Shown: positions 58,779-64,000 of the stretch, piece after piece
Position numbering within the stretch: the first letter of the stretch is position 1
Layout of the letters: each line of letters opens with the position of its first letter
Assembly: GCA_001632425.1 (NCBI GenBank)
Contig: KV425662.1
Location: 16,469-80,468, forward strand
Length of the DNA: 64,000 nt
Direction: 5' to 3'
Origin: Neolentinus lepideus HHB14362 ss-1
Lineage: Eukaryota > Basidiomycota > Agaricomycetes > Gloeophyllales > Gloeophyllaceae
Position numbers and translations under genes: made by a program
The notes under the pieces: model-generated
What the model saw: the letters and a program-made list of their open reading frames with translations, nothing else
Database searches by the model: none
What the model was told of the DNA's origin: nothing

Positions 58779-59320
58779 TCAATTCTTCGAGGAACACCAA
58801 TGTACGTCGATAGTGATTTTCCGGGCCCGGCCCGGGATAAGCCCTGGGCTTGTATAGTAGATCTTGTAAGTACTTCCTAATTGTCTCAAGCAGAGAACGT
58901 CGAGCCATACATATTGTGGACCTAGATTCAACAGTTCATTACTACATGCTTCGAGAGTCACGTTGAAAGATAAGGGAACAGGCTACCGATGACCGTTGAC
59001 AGCTGTATTGATACTAACAATACAGTGTCATACGTGAATCGAATGCCATCAAAGTCTCTGTCTCGTACGCTGAGGTGGTATGTACAACAGGATTGACCCG
59101 TAGATCCCAAAGTTGACGGGCCCACAAATGCTTCGATGCGATATCTTAATTCTTCAAGTCTTCTATCAGAGTAGGTTGACACCGCATTTTGACTAATGTA
59201 TTTTTGGTCGAGAGCCTCTACTGCTGGCCGCGCTGAGTCACTGCCGTCCGACAAGCCAGGTTCGTCTGATGGAGATTTCGGATTCCGGTTAAACGGACAC
59301 TGATTGTTTGGAGTCCGAGT
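58779..59320 (-). pseudogene. remnant of a HET (heterokaryon incompatibility) domain protein
   Basis: The minus strand reads VNGHR-stop-PVPLSFNVTLEACSNELLNL, then GPQYVWLDVLCLRQ, a hallmark of basidiomycete HET-domain proteins (residues before and after the tryptophan and YVWLDVLCLRQ). The tryptophan codon expected after HR is a TAG at 58,983-58,985. Sequence after LCLRQ is not HET-like and includes a GC-rich repeat-like stretch, so the domain is cut short. The upstream frame to 59,320 lacks recognised features. HET proteins trigger death when unlike fungal strains fuse (family knowledge); this copy cannot. Confidence 0.7.
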
Positions 59321-60201
59321 CATGTAGCCACCCTATGTTATTCGTCCGCAAACGAGCGCATAAAGATCGCCGAAATCATGGCACTCATCATTGCTGACTA
59401 AATATTCCAGCAATTCTTTCACAACAGAGTCCGTCATGCGGACCTTCGGTCGCACTCCTGAGACTACATTGAGTGGGCGCAAGACACCCTTTTGCACCTA
59501 GATCCTTGCACTTCGACCATGCGTCCCAGTCAGGAAAGGTATACGCTGGCCAGCCGGAGACTTCGGAGACGCGCGGCCATGGAGACGAGAGCACTCTACG
59601 AAATGCATAGATAGGTTCTTTGCTCGCTTCTACTACCTATCGCTGCCTAATTTGTTGACCCATTCGGCATGCTCCTAAGTATGACCGGTGGCAAGATTGC
59701 TGGCTGAATTGAAGTTTCAGTGGGCGCACGTTGCAGCCGGTAAGCTATCCGAGTGTCTACACTCACTCTACAGAGCGCTGGTAACTGATCTTGTTGGCTA
59801 TATTTGGAATACACGCACCGGTCGATTGAGCGGGCCATACCGTCTTCCTCTGGTTAGCCTGGGCTTTAGGCTCTGATTGTTGCATCTGGACATCTGAATC
59901 AGAATACTGTTGTTTGGAGCGCGAACGTGGTCCTGAATAGGATCGGAAGGTAAACGCATGCTGGGAAAAATGTCGATTATACAGCATCAATTGTGTTACA
60001 CATGCCCTGAAATTTCCGCATCCAGGTCCATGGGTAGCCACCACATCAGGAAACGCATATATTCATATAGGTGGGCCCGATATCCACTGGTCGGCATAGG
60101 CCGTATAGGATCTCGGAGGACGAAACACTGCCATTGTAGGAGTAGATAGGCTTCATATTACTGATCTACCAATAGACATTACTATACAATGTGTTTATCT
60201 A
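59321..60201. other. non-genic stretch next to the transposase gene
   Basis: No gene recognised; it may contain one end of the Plavaka-type element, but no terminal repeat was identified. Confidence 0.4.
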
Positions 60202-63200
60202 TTACAACCGGAATGGATAAAAGTTAGGTGGCTGGAGCTCGTAGAATGTCGCAGTATCCAACCATCGGTTCAGGTAAAATGTCCGACACATCTCCGTCAC
60301 GGTTACTGCATTCCATGCAGTGTTGCACTCCGTCCCGAACTTAGGTGCCAGATGACAACTACGTACAATTTGACTGACTGCTATTATGGCGGCATTAGGG
60401 AGTCCACCCCGCCGCGTCGATCGTGACACAGAATGAACGTACATCAAGGGGTCTCGCGATGTGAAGGGGGTCATCCACTCGATGTAGGCGAGCGCTGTAT
60501 CATGTGTAGCGCTGTACCTAAGATGTTCGGGCAGACGGAATATGAGTCGGACCTGCGCTGCCTGCAGTCCTGCAGAGCCGTGAGTTGATTCCTTGGCCAA
60601 ACTGTCGAAACAACACCCACCTTCAAGAAAGGTTCCTTTGGTGTGATCATTTACCATGTGTCCACCCGGGCGCACCAAGACCATGTCGAAATGTCCGGGT
60701 ACAAGAGTAGTACCCCGTTTCGCCTGCTTTGCTGGAATTGCACGTACTTTATCTTGCAGCTTTGATGTATCAGAGATCACCGGAACGATTGGACGGCGGA
60801 TCGTAAGCTGTTTATAGACGTCGAAGCGGTCCGCAGCATTTGGAGATAACAGCCGAGTGTTGGGGGGCCGAGTCGACGTCAGGTAGTTACCAAGGGCATC
60901 GAGAAACAATGTTGCATGGAAGTCAGCTTGGATTCGTGTAACCGTGGTTGATGGAAAGCTCGGGTGGCGAGGCAAGGACTGAGAATGACCGAGTATAAAA
61001 CGCACATGAGTTGATGCGGTCACGGCGGGATTCCCGACCTCCCGCTCAGTCTCAGTCTCATCCTCCTCTGTATCCGCTGTTGCCGCCCCTCGTGTACCAC
61101 TTGTGCGCTCAGCCCAGAGGAGGTATGCTTCGAATTCTGCCACAGCTTCCTGACGGTGTAGCCAGCGAGTCATTTGCTCCTGATAGTCGCGTTTGTTGCT
61201 AGCCCGATAAGCCTCCTTAGCGTAGTCGATGTGTAGACGTTCGGGTGACTCCGTATTGTAGCCGTCGCAGGACCCACGAGATCGGATAGCTGCCAGATAG
61301 TGTTGCATAGCATGTAGCTTCGGAATGTTGAAGTGCTCACGCTGTCCCAGCGTCACAAAAATGTCCTTATGCTCGTGAAACTCACGCAGAGCATTCTCCA
61401 TCCGAAGGAGGGTCTCAGATGTGTGCTGGTGGAACGAGGCAAAAAAGATGAAATCTAGCACAGCACGAGCTGCTTGAAGGACGCGAGCCTGGACAGCGCC
61501 ACTAAGCATAGGTACAAAGGCTTTCTGCATTTCTTTGTGCTCCTTGCCGGTCCACTGCGATACAAAAGAGATGCCGTTCTTGAAGTGCCGCAGATTATGG
61601 TGTGGTGTCATCGCCTTGTAGCGCTCATCGAGCTCTTCCTTTCCCATCACATCGGCGCACCACTGCACGAGATGGTCCTTGAACACGCCCTTGTGCAGCT
61701 GATGCAGTAAATCAGGCGTAAAGCATGAGAACAAGTCGCAAAAAGGCAGCGCTGCCCAGAAAGGATCAGGGACTGGCCGGAGACCCTCTTCATTGAACGC
61801 AGCGGCACGTCGCCCAGTCGCTTGGTGTGTCAGGATTATTTTGGTGCGTTCAACTGATCTGGATGGCACTGAGAAATCCAGGTTGCCACGCTCGTCTGGT
61901 GGAACTCGACACTTCGGACAGAAGTTCTCCTTACAACAGGCTACAAGGCATTGCTCAGGATGGTCGGCGACATATGCTGCCAGTATAGGATGGACTCTAC
62001 GAACACGGCCATCTGCGCAGGTCATATTGATCCCATTTCGTCCGGTCTCGATAAGGGGATGGAGAAGGTGTGCCATGCACTCATGAAAGAGTCGATATCC
62101 AGCGACAGAGCGAAATTTGTCCGTCGTACAATCGAGCTTCGCTACGGGCAGATAGCCAATGAGGACAGTGGAATGGGTGTTCGCCTGCCTTCGGGTGGCC
62201 TTGTCGATGTTACCGATGGTAAGGTACACAGGCCATGCCGACTTGTCACCGCCAAACATTGAGAGCCTAGTTTTGTCCGATGAGAGGATCAATGGTGCGA
62301 TTGTTGCTCCTTTTGGCAGTTTTCCCTAGACAGTGGTGCCTCACATGAGAATCTGTCCAAAAGTGTGGACAAACACGTTGCCTTACCTGGATGTCCCACC
62401 ACCAATCACCGGTCCACATCTCATCAAAAATACGAATCTTTCCACCCTCATCCTGGAATACATGCTCCGGTGCATAGGCCATCACGTCGCGGAAGCAGGG
62501 ATTCCCGATTAACTCTCTGATACAGTCAACTGGGTTGCGCGACCACAACTCAACTTCCTCTGTCATCATTTCACCGGCTTCATCAACCTTGTCACCAGCA
62601 ACAGTGACGATATGACAGTCCCACTTCACACCTTGGGTTGGAAGACCATCTATCTTATCAAGAAATGCACGATTATTATGGTAGGATGGGGAAACACGAT
62701 TCCGGATCTATGTTTCTATTAAGCTTCGATTCATATTACTTCTCGGAGAATACTCACAATAGGTAACTTAAGGAATGAATCTGTTGCTGTTTGTCCCACA
62801 TGTGTCACCAGCCAGCGTGCCAGCTGCCACTCTTCTTCGTCTTTGAAAGGGTCAAATACGCCAGCTCCTCGCTCTTGCTGTTCCCGCAGTATGCGCTCAA
62901 ACCGAGTCTCCACCATCTCAGATAGAGCAGCGCCAGCTGAAGCCTCCTCTGAATAACATTCGATGTAACGTCCCAAAGCACTGCACGGCATGTCCCCCTC
63001 ATCAGGTACTTCCTCTACTCGAACGTGCCGGTCAGACGCGGGTGTAGGCTGAACATTGTGATACGGAAGATGGTCGTATTCAGGCAGGGATTCTGGTAGG
63101 TCTTCCAGTTCAGGGTTTTCGGACATTATTGATGAAAGTGTGGGCTCTGCCTCTGCAGGCCGTTGCAGATCGAAGATGTTCACAGTCGTTCGAGCAACCA

Positions 63201-63315
63201 GCTGCTGGAGTGCAGTTCTGCATGCAGGTGAGAGCCGGATGTGCTTCCTGACCCCATCTGCAGTTGCTAACTGTCGTCCGCAGAAGTTGCATTCATGAGT
63301 CGCTTTGGGAGCCAT
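60202..63315 (-). CDS. Plavaka-type transposase (CACTA-related), apparently intact
   Basis: Three exons: 62,758-63,315 (558 nt), 62,387-62,707 (321 nt), 60,202-62,325 (2124 nt). All are multiples of three, total 1000 codons without a break. It starts [20 protein letters not shown] with a C2H2-like finger (CxxC...HIRLSPAC). Exon 2 reads [20 protein letters not shown] and [10 protein letters not shown]. Exon 3 reads [63 protein letters not shown] and [20 protein letters not shown], then [20 protein letters not shown] and [20 protein letters not shown]. This is the standard wording of Plavaka transposases of Agaricomycetes, distant relatives of CACTA elements. The catalytic residues cannot be named with certainty. 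The intact frame and introns suggest a recent, possibly active copy. Confidence 0.88.
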
Positions 63316-63850
63316 AGTATTGGTGAGCAATAAGCCAAACGGACTTGAAGTATCGCTGAGGGAGTTTCGGATACAACGTCCGACAGCCAACACCCTGTAA
63401 TCCGTGGCCGCCCGTGCCGCTGTCAAATCTGCCAGCGGTCTTTCAATCCCAACCGCCCCGGCAACTGCGCTCATCTCTCTTCCCCTTGACCCACCATCTT
63501 CCCATTGGCTTCTACCCGAAAACCTGCTTGCAATCGTACGAGACGCGCTACACGTGAGTCTCCTTTAACGCGTCGCTATCTTGTTGACTCTAACCTCATT
63601 GGTTTCACAAGAAAATCCTTTATTTCGATGGTGCGATACACGCTCCACGTGACACAGTCTCAACGCGAGGTGCGTTTGTTGAATGTATCAAATACAGGAA
63701 TATAAAAAGGCAAATATACTGTCGATGATTCTCAGATCTCGACGTATTCTCAACGCCTGAAGTCTACTGCTCTACCAGCAAATTTTACCGATCACTTATT
63801 TACATTCTCCAGCTCTATCAACACCGAACTTGCTCCCATCCTCATTCACA

Positions 63851-64000
63851 ATGCCCCGCAAGCAGAATCCAACTCCCCACTCTCAGGCCGCCAAATCAGG
63901 TGACGCTGCTGGTACTGGTGTACCCCATCGTACTCGGAAGGGCCCTGTAGCAATGGCAGCCGCCGCCGCAATGGTTGTCGATGGGAGCGCTATCGCGGTT
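63851..64000 (+). CDS. start of an unrecognised gene, cut by the window end
   Basis: MPRKQNPTPHSQAAKSGDAA begins at 63,851 and stays open to the last base (about 50 codons). It is basic at the start and then alanine-rich (AMAAAAAMVVDG). It lies divergent from the transposase gene, 535 bp away, after a tataaaaagg-type motif near 63,701, so it may be a companion gene of the element or simply its neighbour. Confidence 0.5.
   Translation, partial: MPRKQNPTPHSQAAKSGDAAGTGVPHRTRKGPVAMAAAAAMVVDGSAIAV

Overview
The window reads as nuclear DNA of a filamentous basidiomycete, most likely an Agaricomycete (polypore-like). Genes sit on both strands and are split by many short introns (about 50-70 nt, GT-AG). 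The protein families are typical of such fungi: an AzgA purine transporter, an mpaB-type oxygenase, a remnant of a heterokaryon-incompatibility (HET) domain, a decayed cytochrome P450 and a Plavaka-type transposase. No bacterial operons, tRNA, rRNA or CRISPR arrays were seen.

Layout. 1-2.3 kb: AzgA purine permease (minus). 2.8-10.8 kb: a rearranged duplication. A short-chain dehydrogenase (SDR) and an unassigned membrane protein are intact on the minus strand (7.0-10.6 kb); a decayed copy lies on the plus strand (2.8-4.5 kb) with the two genes in the opposite order. Each copy is flanked or split by a transposon: a hAT-like element with a LINE fragment nested in it (4.64-6.58 kb), and an 834-bp terminal-inverted-repeat element (8.60-9.44 kb). 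11-20.8 kb: conserved genes - a disordered nuclear-type protein, an Iec1-like zinc-finger protein divergent from TAF11, an mpaB-like oxygenase and an EamA/DMT transporter. 21.2-22.0 kb: a TA-flanked element with terminal inverted repeats. 22.6-24 kb: a basidiomycete protein of unknown function. 27.4-30 kb: an Sfp1-like zinc-finger regulator. 30-36.9 kb: gene-poor. 36.9-43.3 kb: an SDR pseudogene, an ornithine cyclodeaminase/mu-crystallin gene, a P450 pseudogene and a degenerate protein kinase of the Cdc7/SepH type. 45.2-46.5 kb: casein kinase 1. 47.9-57 kb: three dispersed small genes that share a first-exon motif (SRLDE) and a very similar promoter; one of them carries a 121-bp tandem array of exon plus intron. 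A ZIP zinc transporter (53.3-55.2 kb) lies among them. 58.8-59.3 kb: HET-domain remnant. 60.2-63.3 kb: an apparently intact 1000-residue Plavaka-type transposase; a further gene starts at 63,851 and runs off the window.

The conserved genes (TAF11, Iec1-like, Sfp1-like, CK1) are transcription, growth-control and signalling functions with no obvious shared pathway. Between them lie rapidly turning over blocks of duplicated, broken and mobile DNA. The best candidate for something undescribed is the three-member small-gene family at 48-57 kb with its shared promoter, which contains paired CTTTGAYCA-type boxes and a TATA box. All assignments are from reading translations and splice sites; no searches were run.
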